From positions 88,132 to 152,131 of the forward strand of contig WHTA01000005.1 of assembly GCA_009379825.1 (NCBI GenBank): a DNA stretch of 64,000 bases, read 5' to 3'. The position numbers and the translations under genes were made by a program. Origin of the DNA: Streptosporangiales bacterium (lineage in GTDB: Bacteria; Actinomycetota; Actinomycetes; Streptosporangiales; WHST01). A model generated the notes under the pieces. That model saw only the letters and a program-made list of their open reading frames with translations, was not told the DNA's origin and did not search any database. Position 1 is the stretch's first letter; every line of letters starts with the position of its first letter. This document shows, in pieces, positions 50,900-60,778 of this stretch.

Positions 50900-52910
50900 C
50901 TACCGGGCGACGCGGAAGTACTCGAACTCGGCGGTGGCCTTGCCGTGCTGCTGCGTGGTCTCCGGCAGCGAGCCTGCGAGACCAGCCCGACCTTCGGGTT
51001 GCTGTCCGCGGGCATCGTCCAGGTGGCTCCCCAGGTCCACCGCTCGCCGTCGGTGCTCGACCCGGCGCGGTACCTGTGCTCGCCGGTCTTCGCGTCGACG
51101 GTGTGCTTCAGCCGTAGCCAGGTGGTACCCGCAGGGGCACCGACCACCGAGCCGCCCCAGGACCGCCGGCCGTCGAGCTCGGTCTCCTTGCCGAACTCGG
51201 TGATCCTGGTGTCGTCGACCGCGACGGTGGACAGTCGCAGGAAGTCGTCGTCGTCGTAGACGAGCAGCCCGGCCTGTTGGTAGTTCCGGTTCGTGTCGGT
51301 GCCGATGTCGAGGGCCACCTTCGTCTCGACGGTGTACTCACCCGCCGGCGTCTCCCGCAGCAGCGCGCCCGGCTGGCCGTCGCCGACCAGGTCGCCCCCC
51401 TCGGTCGGCCAGAGCAACTCACCGTCGACGACCCGCGCCGCCTCGTCCCTGCGCAACCAGCTCCAGCCGGACCCGAGCTCACCGTCGAAGTCGTCGGAGT
51501 GCTCCGCGGCCGGCAGGCCGACGCACGGCGGCGGGACCGTCCTCGGCACCGGCTCGTGCAACGGGTTCGCCGAGAGGTTGTCCACCTCCCCTGCGCCGAC
51601 GCTGACCACGCCGGCGGCGCCCGGCCCGGTGAGTGCGGGCGGCAGCCGCAGCTCGGTGCTCGCCCACGGGTCACCGGTCTGCGTGTCGGTGACGTCCACG
51701 TCCGCCCGGTCCCCGCGCACCTGGAGCGCGAGCGAGTGCCAGGCCGTGGTGTCGTAGCCGTCCGGCAGCTCGGCGGTGGCAGCCTCGACCACCTGGCCGC
51801 CGACCACGGCCTCGACCCGCAGCTCCCGGCCGTCGGCGTCGACCCTCGCGCGCACCCCGGTGCCGGCGCCGCGCGCCCTGGCGAGCACGCCGGTCGAGGC
51901 GTCCGCGGCCGACCGGACGTCGGCGACCACGCGGACGTCCGGGTCGGACACCGGGCGCGTGGTCGCCGCCGTGCCGTCGGCCAGCTCCGCGTACTTCCCC
52001 GACTGCCGGTCCGGCCCAGCTACTTCGAGGGCTCCGGAGTGCACGGTGAACCGTTCACGCGTCTTCGCCGCAGACTCGAACCGGTCGTCGATCTCGCCCG
52101 CCGCGACCGGCGCCCGCTCCCGTCCCGCGGAGGCGAACCTGCCGGCACGCACGATCGGCCAGCCGTCGACCCAGTCCAGCCGGTCGATGTTCATCGGCCG
52201 CATGGTGTAGCCGGGCTCGACGTCCAGCCACGGGTCACGCCTGTCGATGGCGTGGTACGCCATCCAGTCCTGGCCGGACGCGTCGACCACCTCAGAGTGG
52301 TGCCCGGTGCCGATCCACCTGTTGCCGTTCCGGGTGAGCACCGGCGTGCCACCGGAGCGGCTGGCCAGCATCGGCTCGCCGTGTCGGTGCTCGAACGGCC
52401 CGAGCGGGCTTCGCGCCCTGCCGACGTAGACCGAGTAGCCGGTGGTGGGACCGGCGCAGCAGTTCGCGGACGAGCCGAACAGGTAGTACCAACCGTCCCT
52501 GTGCACAACGTAGCCGCCCTCGTACCTGGACGCGGTGATCCGCGTCGGCTCGGACACCACCCGCAGGCCGTCGGCGGAGAGCCGCACCACGTGGATACCG
52601 CTGCTGTAGCTGCCGTAGTACATGTACAGGGTGCCATCGGTGTCGGTGAACAGCGCCGGGTCGATCACCCAGTCGTAGCCGTTCGCGGTCTTCTTCGGCG
52701 GCAGCAGCGGCTCCTTCGCCGGCCGCCACGGCCCCTCGGGCGTCGGCGCGGTCGCCACCCCGATCGCCGGGTCGAACTCGTCGTCGCTGACCTGCCGTTG
52801 AGGTACCTGATGTCCGGCGCCCAGTAGCCGGTGGCGTACGCGTACGAGGAACCGTCCTTGCCACGGATGACCGCAGGATCGGGGAAGTCGATCGAGTACC
52901 CGCTGGTCAC
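50900..52910 (-). pseudogene. GH43 glycosidase with C-terminal beta-sandwich domain, two frame breaks
   Basis: The N-terminus (frame from GTG 52910) reads 'YSIDFPDPAVIRGKDGSSYA', with the catalytic-base aspartate, up to 'YWAPDIRYLNGR'. Here the frame breaks (about 52803), and the text jumps to 'VSDDEFDPAIGVATAPTPEG' in the next frame, probably losing a few residues. The main frame then shows 'YDWVIDPALFTDTDGTLYMY' and 'EGGYVVHRDGWYYLFGSS', followed by a DUF1349-like laminin/lectin-like region. A second break at about 50972 separates the last 23 residues ('SLPETTQQHGKATAEFEYF'). No secretion signal is found upstream. The enzyme would cut arabinan or xylan-type chains if intact. Confidence 0.78.
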
Positions 52911-53053
52911 CGGGCGACGAAGGTGCGACGGTACGCGGCGAGCGGCGGTATCAGCCCGGCTTGTGGGTCCACAGCTGATTCGTGTTTCCCGGCGGGCTGC
53001 CGGCGTCCCTAGCGTCGAGGTACGGAAGAACGCCTACGCAGGAGGGACGACGT

Positions 53054-53809
53054 ATGACGGAGCAGACGTTGCGGGACAGGGTCGCGGTAATCGGCGCCGG
53101 CGCCAAGAACCTTGGCGGGCTGATCAGCACAACGTTCGCCGAGGCCGGCGCGAAGGTCGTCGTGCACTACCACAGCGACGACACGGCCGCGGACGCCGAA
53201 CGCACGGTCGCGGCGGTGAAGGAGGCCGGTTCCCAGGCCGTCCCGGTGCAGGGCGACCTCACCCGCGTGGCCGACGTGCGCAGGTTGTTCGACGTCGCGG
53301 TCGACACGTTCGGCGGGGCCGACATCGCGGTGAACACGTCCGGGATGGTGCTGCGCAAGCCGATCCTTGAGACCTCCGAGGAGGAGTTCGACCGGATGTT
53401 CGCGATCAACGCCAAGGCGGCGTACTTCTTCATCCAGGAGGCCGGCCGCCGGCTCAACGACAACGGCAAGATCGTCAGCCTCGGCACGTCGCTGCTGGCC
53501 GCGTTCACCGACGGCTACTCGACGTACGCCGGCGGGAAGGCGCCGCTCGAGCACTTCACCCGGGCCGCGGCGAAAGAGTTCGCGGACCGCAACATCTCGG
53601 TGAACACGGTCGCGCCTGGCCCGATGGACACCCCGTTCTTCTACCCGCAGGAGACCCCGGAACGGGTCGAGTTCCACAAGTCGCAGGCGATGGGCAACCA
53701 GCTGACGCAGATCGAGGACATCGTCCCGGTGATCACTTTTCTCGCCACAGAAGGGTGGTGGTTCACTGGACAGACCCTGTTCGCGAACGGCGGTTACACC
53801 ACCCGCTGA
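53054..53809 (+). CDS. SDR-family oxidoreductase
   Basis: A 251-residue SDR from ATG 53054 behind 'AGGAGGGACGACG'. The cofactor motif is 'VAVIGAGAKNLGGLISTTFA' (G-A-G-A-K-N-L-G, a variant with lysine-asparagine), 'VHYHSDDTAADAERTVAAVK' follows beta-2, 'DIAVNTSGM' replaces NNAG, and the active site is 'IVSLGTSLLAAFTDGYSTYA' with tyrosine and 'GGKAPLEHFTRAA' with the lysine. The ending 'GWWFTGQTLFANGGYTT' is typical. It is monocistronic or upstream of LtrA; substrate unknown. Confidence 0.9.
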   Translation: MTEQTLRDRVAVIGAGAKNLGGLISTTFAEAGAKVVVHYHSDDTAADAERTVAAVKEAGSQAVPVQGDLTRVADVRRLFDVAVDTFGGADIAVNTSGMVLRKPILETSEEEFDRMFAINAKAAYFFIQEAGRRLNDNGKIVSLGTSLLAAFTDGYSTYAGGKAPLEHFTRAAAKEFADRNISVNTVAPGPMDTPFFYPQETPERVEFHKSQAMGNQLTQIEDIVPVITFLATEGWWFTGQTLFANGGYTTR

Positions 53810-53844
53810 TCGCGGCACCCACGACCGTTGCACGGGAGAGCCAG

Positions 53845-55044
53845 TTGAGCGACGACCTGCGGGCCGGGACGAGCATGTTGCGACGCCTGATGCGTGGACG
53901 CGATCCCGCCGAGCAGCATCGGCCGGCGACTCCGCTCGAGCTGTTGTTCGACCTGTGTTTCGTGGTGGCGGTAGCGCAGGCGGCCGTGGAGCTGCACCAC
54001 GCCCTGACCGAGGGCCACGTCGGAGCCGGCCTGGTCGGCTATGCGGCCGTGTTCTTCGCCATCTGGTGGGCCTGGATGAACTTCACCTGGTTCGCGTCCG
54101 CCTACGACACCGACGACGTGCCGTACCGGCTGCTGACCCTGCTGCAGATGGGCGGGGTGCTGGTGCTGGCCGCCGGGGTGCCCGCGGCGTTCGAGCACTA
54201 CGACTTCACCGTCGTGGTGATCGGGTACGTGCTGATGCGGATCGGGCTGGTCGCACAGTGGCTGCGTGCAGCGGCCGAGCATCCGAACGGGCGCACCACG
54301 GCGTTGTGGTACGCGGGTGGCATCGCCGTGGCGCAGGTCGGCTGGATCGCGCGGTTGTGGGCGCCTGGCGTGTGGGCCGGCATCACGTTCGCCGCGCTCG
54401 TGGTGGCCGAGCTCGCGGTGCCGGCCTGGGCCGAGTACCGGGGGCAGATGACGAGCTGGCACCCCAAGCACATCGCCGAACGCTACGGCCTGTTCACCAT
54501 CATCGTCTGCGGCGAAGTCATACTCGCGACGCTGAACGCAGTGCACACCGCCATGGCGAACGGCCTGTCCGTGTCTGTGGTGCTCGTCGCGGCCGGCGGG
54601 CTGGCGTTGGTGTTCGGCCTGTGGTGGATCTACTTCACCGGCGCCGGGGCCGAGCTACACACGCTGCGCCGGGCGCTGACGTGGGGGTACGGACACTACG
54701 TGGTGTTCGCCGCCATCGCCGCGCTCGGTGCGGGCATCGAGGTGGCGCTCGACACCATCGAGCACCACGCGCACCTCACCGTGCAGCAGGCCGCCCTGAC
54801 AATCGCCGTCCCCGTCGTGGTGGTGTTGCTCGCGGTGGCCTGGCTGCACCGTCTCACCCACACCGTTGCCGGCTGTGACGTCCTCCTGGTGGTGACCGGT
54901 GCGGCGCTCGTGCTGGTGCTGGCGTTGGGCGCCCCGGTCCTCGGCATCGGCGGCGCCGTCGTGGGCATGGCCCTCGCCGTCGCCGGCACGCTCGCCGCGA
55001 ACCTCGTCGTGAGCGCCCGTCGCCAGGCAGGTGGCGCGACCTGA
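53845..55044 (+). CDS. LtrA-family (low temperature requirement A) membrane protein
   Basis: I used TTG 53845, which follows 'CGGGAGAGCC'; ATG 53875 is an alternative. The protein of 399 residues has the LtrA opening 'ATPLELLFDLCFVVAVAQAA' and about eleven hydrophobic segments, with 'WAWMNFTWFASAYDTDDVPY', 'HIAERYGLFTIIVCGEVILA' and 'WWIYFTGAGAELHTLRRALT' as family landmarks. The family is named after a Listeria gene needed for growth in the cold, but the molecular role is not established. No functional partner is adjacent. Confidence 0.87.
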   Translation: MSDDLRAGTSMLRRLMRGRDPAEQHRPATPLELLFDLCFVVAVAQAAVELHHALTEGHVGAGLVGYAAVFFAIWWAWMNFTWFASAYDTDDVPYRLLTLLQMGGVLVLAAGVPAAFEHYDFTVVVIGYVLMRIGLVAQWLRAAAEHPNGRTTALWYAGGIAVAQVGWIARLWAPGVWAGITFAALVVAELAVPAWAEYRGQMTSWHPKHIAERYGLFTIIVCGEVILATLNAVHTAMANGLSVSVVLVAAGGLALVFGLWWIYFTGAGAELHTLRRALTWGYGHYVVFAAIAALGAGIEVALDTIEHHAHLTVQQAALTIAVPVVVVLLAVAWLHRLTHTVAGCDVLLVVTGAALVLVLALGAPVLGIGGAVVGMALAVAGTLAANLVVSARRQAGGAT

Positions 55045-55045
55045 C

Positions 55046-55920
55046 ATGTAGCTGGACCTGCACAAGCTGGAGCACCTCGTCGCGGTGGCCGAGGAGGGTA
55101 GCTTCACCCGCGCCGCGGCCCGGCTGCACCTGACCCAGCAGGCCCTGTCCACGTCCATCCGGGCGCTGGAACGCGAGGTCGGCGTCGAGCTACTCGACCG
55201 TGGCGGCAACACGCTCACCGTGCTGCCGGCCGGGCACGCCCTGGTCGCGGACGCCCGCGTCCTGCACGGCGTCGCCCGGTCGGCCGTGCAGCGCGCCCGC
55301 CGCATCGGCCGCGGCGAGACCGAGACGCTGCGGATCGGCCACACCCCCGCGGTGACCGGCGCGGAGGTCACCGCGCTGCTGCACCAGGTGCACCGCACCC
55401 AGCCCGACCTCGCCACCGAGGTCAACCAGCGATATCCGAAGGAGCTCACCGACCAGCTGCTCGCCGGCGACCTCGACATCGGCCTGTTCCGCGGTATGCC
55501 TGCTGCACACGGCCTCGCCCGCAGCACCGTGACGCACCACCGGTTACGCGTCGCGGTAACCGCGGACCACCACCTCGCCGACCGCGACCTCGTGCACCTC
55601 ACGGACCTCAGCGACGAGACCATCGTCGGCTGGGCCACCCCGGCCGGTCCGGCTACACCGACCTCCTCGTCCACCACTGCCGCGAGGCGGGGTTCGAACC
55701 GCGCATCCGCCGTCACCCGATCCAGGGCACCCCACCGGTCACCGCCGTCACCGGTACCGACCAGGTCGCCTTCGTCACCGACACCGCAGGCCCCGCCGCG
55801 GGCGGCGCCGTGCGCGTCCTCGACCTCGACCCTCCGGTCACCGTGCCCCTGCACGCCCTGTGGCCCCAGCACACCACCTCCGCCGCCCGCGACGCCTTCC
55901 TCGCCCACCCGTTCGACTAG
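55046..55920 (+). pseudogene. LysR-family regulator with start-proximal stop and one frameshift
   Basis: The helix-turn-helix reads 'LHKLEHLVAVAEEGSFTRAA' and 'LTQQALSTSIRALEREVGVE', typical LysR. The expected ATG at 55046 is followed at once by TAG, so translation would need CTG 55052 or GTG 55085; the latter drops the first residues of the DNA-binding domain. The effector domain runs to 'LSDETIVGWATP', where one base is missing in a CCGGCC run (about 55641). It continues in the next frame ('SGYTDLLVHHCREAGFEPRI', 'LDLDPPVTVPLHALWPQHTT'). The 3' end overlaps the converging DUF998 gene. Confidence 0.72.
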
Positions 55921-56533
55921 TTGCGACAGCCAGGGCGAAGACCCACGCGAGGCCGATCATGATGGTGGCGCGTTGGAACAGGCCGCCGTACGGCGCGAAG
56001 ATCGGCTGCTGGGCGAACGCGAGGCAGGCGGCGATGAACCCGAGCAGGAACACGACGGCCGTCGCGAGCGAGTAGCAGACCCAGCGACGGTGGCCGTGCT
56101 TCCCGAACCGGTACGCGACGATGCAACACGCGATCGGCAGGCCGAGGAACACCGGCGTCGAGAACGCGTTGTGCAGCGTCCCCTCCAGGGTCGGCGGCGG
56201 ATCGAGCGGCGTCCCAGGCGGGTAGCCGCTGATCGGGTCGGTGGCGAACACCCCTGCCCCGACGAGACCGACTCCGACCAGCCCGACGATCAGCGGCGCC
56301 CAGATACCGGCGCCGTACCGTCGTAGTGCGAACCGCAACCCGACGGCGAACGCCACCGTCAACAGCCCGGCCAGCACGAAGTTGGCCGTCTGCAGCCACC
56401 CCCACTCACCCAGCTGCAGCGAGCTCACCGAGTGCCGGACCGGGCTGTAGTCGCGCCGCGTCGCCCCGAGCACGAGGAAGCCGGCGACGAACACCACCGG
56501 GCCTACGACACCGCACCACAACAGCGCACGCAC
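55838..56533 (-). CDS. DUF998 membrane protein
   Basis: A 231-residue protein with about six hydrophobic segments beginning 'LLWCGVVGPVVFVAGFLVLG'. 'RRDYSPVRHSVSSLQLGEWG' and 'TDPISGYPPGTP' are the conserved DUF998 landmarks, including the D-x-x-S-G-Y-P-P-G-T loop. The last 25 residues are basic and overlap the LysR 3' end by 83 bp; an out-of-frame TAG at the expected end suggests the C-terminal tail may be an artefact of a lost base. The function of the family is unknown. Confidence 0.8.
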   Translation of the reverse strand: MRALLWCGVVGPVVFVAGFLVLGATRRDYSPVRHSVSSLQLGEWGWLQTANFVLAGLLTVAFAVGLRFALRRYGAGIWAPLIVGLVGVGLVGAGVFATDPISGYPPGTPLDPPPTLEGTLHNAFSTPVFLGLPIACCIVAYRFGKHGHRRWVCYSLATAVVFLLGFIAACLAFAQQPIFAPYGGLFQRATIMIGLAWVFALAVATSRTGGRGRRRGRRRWCAGATGRAGAR

Positions 56534-56584
56534 GCCCCCACCTCCGGCGCCTGCCGACCGTACTCTGGCAGGCTAACGCCGGAG

Positions 56585-58554
56585 CTAGCTCCAGTGACTG
56601 GCCGAGCGGCGGTGCACCAGCTCGCGGAAGCGCTCCGTGGTCTTCGGGAACAGCTCGCCCGTACCCCAGTCCACGATCACGCCATGGCGGCGGATCAGGT
56701 CGAACATGTCGAGCTCGTGCTCGCGGTACTTGCGGGCGATCTCCACGGGATCCTCGGCCAACCAACCCAGCCGGTGCTCACGGATGTGCGCACGCGACCG
56801 TTCGGTCGCGTCCCAGTCGATCTCGTACTGGTCCAGCTCCTCGTCGATCGCCTTCACGACCACGCCGTAGTCGAGCTCGGCGCGCTTGATGCTGACGTAG
56901 CCGTCGATGACGTCCTCGAGCACCTCCTCGGGGTCGCGCTCGAGCGGGTCGCCGTAGCCGCCGCCACCGGCGGACGGGCGGACGAAGCTGTCGCCGGACT
57001 CGACCACGACGCCGGCGAACACCGAGCCGAGGAAGCGTTCCTCCGGGGTGTCCTTGTTCAGCCAGACGCCGTGCGGGATCGACGGCAGCCCACCCTCGAT
57101 GCCCCACGTGATCGAGCGCGAACGGTCGCAGCAGTACGACATCACGGTCTTGTCGCAGTCGGTGAGCGTGCCGCCCTTGTAGACGCCGGCGCCGCCGCGG
57201 TTCCTGCCAGGACCGCCGGAGTCCGGGATCAGCTGGTGCGTGCTGGTCAGCACGGGCGTGAGTCGTTCCTGGCCCTCGAGCGGCTGTACCGCGAGCCCGA
57301 CACCGAAGACCGGGGACGTGGCGTTCGAGCCGTCCTTGCTGCTCCTGCCGCCCCAGCCGCCGGCCATCCAGTCGTACCACATGAAGTACGGCCGCTTCTC
57401 GATGCGCGCGTCGTACCCGCCGATCAGCAGGTACTCCAGGTTGAACGAACACGCGATCGCCCGTTCCGGCATGATGCCCGTCCACAGCTCGAAGATCGCG
57501 TTCATGATCTTCTCGTACGGCCCTGAGCAGAAGCCGGTTACGGCGTGCGGCCAGCCCGCGTTCACGACCGTGCCCTCCGGGCCGAGGTCGGTCCTGATCG
57601 CCTCGTAGAAGCCCGAGTTGAGCGGCACGTCGGGGAAGAACGTCTTCGTGCCCGCCACGATGCCGGAGAACGCAGTGCCGTAGCCGGCGTTGAGGAAGCT
57701 CGCCACCGCGGGCGCGCAACCGCTCAGGTCGTAGCTCACCTGGTCGCCCTCGATGGTCATGGTGACCTGCACCGGCACCAGGCCCTCGCCGTGCGCGGGG
57801 TCGAAGTCGACGTAGTCGACGGTGCTCCAGGTGCCGTCGGGCAACGCCTCGACGCGCTGCCTGACGATGCGCTCGACGTAGTCCTGCACCTCCTGCATCG
57901 CCTCGAGGACGTTCGCCTTGCCGTACCTGTCGACCAGCCGCAGCACCTCGCGCTCGCAGACGCTCGTCGCCTCCGCCTGCGCGTGCAGGTCGCCCATGCT
58001 GACGTCCGGCGAGCGGGTGTTGGCGACGAGCAGCTTCGCGACGTCGACGAGCAGGCCGCCGTCCTTCCAGATGCGAACCGGCGTGATACGCAGACCCTCG
58101 CTGAAGTGCGCGGTGGCGTTCACGTCGAACGACCGGGCACGTTGCCGCCGATGTCCGCCCAGTGGCCCTTGTTCTGTGCGAACGCGATCAGCTCGCCGTC
58201 GGCGAAGATCGGCCGGATGAAGCTGACGTCGTTCAGGTGCGTGCCGCCCATGTACGGGCAGTTCACCGCGAACACGTCGCCAGGGTTGATGTCGTCGCCG
58301 AACTCCTCGATCACCGCCTTGCACTGGAAGTGCAGCGTGCCCACGTGCACGGCGATGTCCTGGCTGCCCTGCATCACCGTGTTGCCTTTGGCGTCGCACA
58401 GCGCAGAGGAGAAGTCCCGCGCGTAGATGACGAACGAGTAGCAGGTGCGCAGGATCTGCTCGGACATCAGGTCGACGGCCGTAGCGAACGCGTTCTTGAG
58501 CACCTCGAACGTCACCGGGTCGAGCGTGCGGTCCCTGGTCGGTGTGGTGGTCAT
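56585..58554 (-). pseudogene. Hydantoinase/oxoprolinase B subunit (HyuB), one frameshift
   Basis: From ATG 58554 the N-terminus reads 'RTLDPVTFEVLKNAFATAVD', 'CYSFVIYARDFSSALCDAKG' and 'VFAVNCPYMGGTHLNDVSFI' up to 'DIGGNVPG'. One missing G at about 58133 then shifts the frame; the rest continues as 'SFDVNATAHFSEGLRITPVR', 'MVWYDWMAGGWGG'-like and 'HQLIPDSGGPGRNRGGAGVY' to the stop at 56585. The total would be a normal HyuB of about 655 residues. It would work with HyuA in ATP-dependent opening of hydantoin or oxoproline-like rings. The start overlaps the HyuA stop (ATGA). Confidence 0.8.
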
Positions 58555-60326
58555 CGGCCGCCTTCCGTGACGTGGATGCGGATGTTCAGCCACTCGTCGA
58601 TCACCGCGGGCACGCCCGGCGGCACGACGGTGGTGGAGTCCAGCTGCTCGACGACGGCGGGCCCGACGATGCGGGTGCCGGCGGCGAGGGTGGTGCGGTC
58701 GTACACGGGAGTGTCGACACGGCCGCCCATCTCGTCGAAGTACGTCTGCCGGTGGCCGATCGGTTCCGGCGGGTCCTGCTCCACCACGTCGTAGCGTGGG
58801 AACTCGGGCTTCGGGGTGGCGCCGATGGCGCGCAGCGACAGCTGGTACAGCTCCACGGGCGTGTCGTCACGGCGGAACGAGTACTCGCGCTCGTGCTCCT
58901 CGTGGAAGCGAGCCACGGCGTCCGGCAACGCGCCAGGCTCCGCGGCGATGGGGATGTTCAGCGACCGCCACTGCCCCGCGTAGCGCATGCTGATCGAACG
59001 CTGCAGCACCATGCCGGCGTCCGACACGCCCTCGCGGCGCAACCGGTCGGTCGCCTCAGCCTCCAGCTTGGCGAACTCGCTCTGCAGCAGGCCGGTGTCC
59101 GCGTTTGCCGACTCGGCCTGGAACATCACCGAGAGGTCGTGCCTGATGTCGACGAGCAGACAGCCCTGCGCCGACGTGATGCCCGGGTGCGGCGGCACCA
59201 CCACGAGCGGGATGGACAGCTCCTTCGCGAGCGCCGCGCCGTGCAGCCCGCCGGCGCCACCGAACACCACGAGCGCGAAGTCGCGCGGGTCGTAGCCACG
59301 GCGGATGGAGATGAGCCGCACGGCGTCGGCCATGTTCGCGTTCGCAACCTGCAGGACGTCGCTCGCCGCGGTGTCCAGGTCGAGGTTGAGCGGCTTGGCG
59401 ACTCGGTCAGTGATGGCCTGCTCCGCGGCCGACCGGTCGAGCGTCATGGCACCGCCGACCAGCTCCGTACCCAGGCGGTTCAGTACGAGGCTGGCGTCGG
59501 TGTTCGTCGGTTCCTTGCCGCCGAGCTGGTAGCAGGCCGGCCCCGGTTCGGCGCCCGCGGACTCCGGGCCGTTGCGCAGCGAGCCCGCCTCGTCGATCCA
59601 CGCGAGCGACCCGCCGCCTGCGCCGATGGTCAGCACCTCGATGCTCGGGAAGCAGATCGGGAAGCCGTACTCGACGTGCCACTCCTTCGTGACCCTGATC
59701 TCGTTGTTGTAGACCAGCGAGATGTCGGTGCTCGTACCGCCCATGTCGAGGCCGATCGCGTTGCCGTAGCCGCAGCGCTGCGCGAGGTCGCGTACGGCGA
59801 TCGCGCCGGCGGCGATGCCCGACGCCGCGAGCCGCACCGGGTAGCGCTCCACCAGCCGCGGCGTCATCGAGCCGCCGCCGGAGTGCAGCAGCAACAGGTC
59901 GCCGTCGTAGCCGCAGGCCTGCAGCTCCTGCTCCAGCCGGCTCACGTAGCCGCCGACAAGCGGCGCGAGCAGGGTGTTCGCGACGGTGGTGGAGAACCTG
60001 TCGTGTTCGAAGATCTCCGGCAGCACCTCGCTCGACGCGGAGACGAGCACACCAGGCAGCTCCTCCTCGAGGATCTCCCGCATCCTGCGCTCGTGCTCGC
60101 CGTTGGCGTACGAGTTGACGAAGCACACCGCGACGGTCTGCACACCCTTGCGGCGCAGCACCCGCGCGACCTCCCTGGCCTCCGCCTCGTTCAGCGGCGC
60201 GACGACGTCACCGGTGTAGTTCACCCGCTCGGTCACCTCGTACCTGTCGCGCCGCCTGATGTACGGCCGCGCGACGTCCTTGTACGCGTCCCAGAGGTCG
60301 TCCTTCGTGCCGTTGCGGATCGGAGG
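58551..60326 (-). pseudogene. Hydantoinase A subunit (HyuA), 5' end missing
   Basis: About 590 residues remain, starting abruptly at 'PIRNGTKDDLWDAYKDVARP' near 60323. The first 120 or so residues of HyuA, including the first nucleotide-binding motif, are missing; upstream DNA is a sigma-factor tail on the other strand. What remains is well conserved: 'QTVAVCFVNSYANGEHERRM', 'GNAIGLDMGGTSTDISLVYN', 'LTIGAGGGSLAWIDEAGSLR', 'FALVVFGGAGGLHGAALAKE'. Without its N-terminal domain it should not bind ATP properly. The junction is described separately. Confidence 0.82.
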
Positions 60327-60329
60327 GAG

Positions 60330-60743
60330 CGCGCGGAGCTCGCCGAGCGATTCTTCGACGCCTTCAGGGCAGGGGACGTCGACGGGCTGCGGGAGCTGCT
60401 CGCCGCCGACGCCCACATGAGGGGCGACAGCGGCGGCAAGGCCCCGCAATGGAAGCCCATCATCGGCGCCGAGAAGGTGGCCAGCGTGCTCACCGCAATC
60501 GTCGCGCCGTTCGTCCAGATCGGCGGCGTGATCGAACCGCACGAGGTGAACGGCCAGCCAGGCGCCATCTTCCGCGACCCGGACGGCAAGATCGTCGCCA
60601 CCTGGGCGCTCGACGTCCTCGACGGCCAGATCCAGGCGATCCGCGCGGTGCTCAACCCCGACAAGCTCGCGCACGTAGGCCCCGTGGCGGACGCCTGGGC
60701 AGTAATCCGCGAGGCGTCCCAGACCCGCCGCCCCAAGCCCTAG
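60330..60743 (+). pseudogene. ECF41-type sigma factor, C-terminal SnoaL-like domain only
   Basis: The fragment begins near 'RAELAERFFDAFRAGDVDGL' and continues 'GDSGGKAPQWKPIIGAEKVA', 'IEPHEVNGQPGAIFRDPDGK' and 'IQAIRAVLNPDKLAHVGPVA', ending at 60743. This is the NTF2/SnoaL-like C-terminal regulatory domain of ECF41 (SigJ-like) sigma factors; the 'NPDKL' motif is characteristic. The sigma2 and sigma4 domains are absent, replaced by truncated HyuA on the other strand. As it stands it has no start signals and is probably not expressed. Confidence 0.72.
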
Positions 60744-60778
60744 CCGAGCGCGGCAGCGATCGCACGTACGCGGCATGG

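Noticed and set aside
58542..60743. A 733-codon open frame on the plus strand antisense to HyuA
   Set aside because: Its sequence is the low-complexity Arg/Ala/Val-rich mirror expected opposite a high-GC gene. HyuA on the minus strand has clear family motifs. Only the last 135 or so codons (sigma-factor tail) are real.
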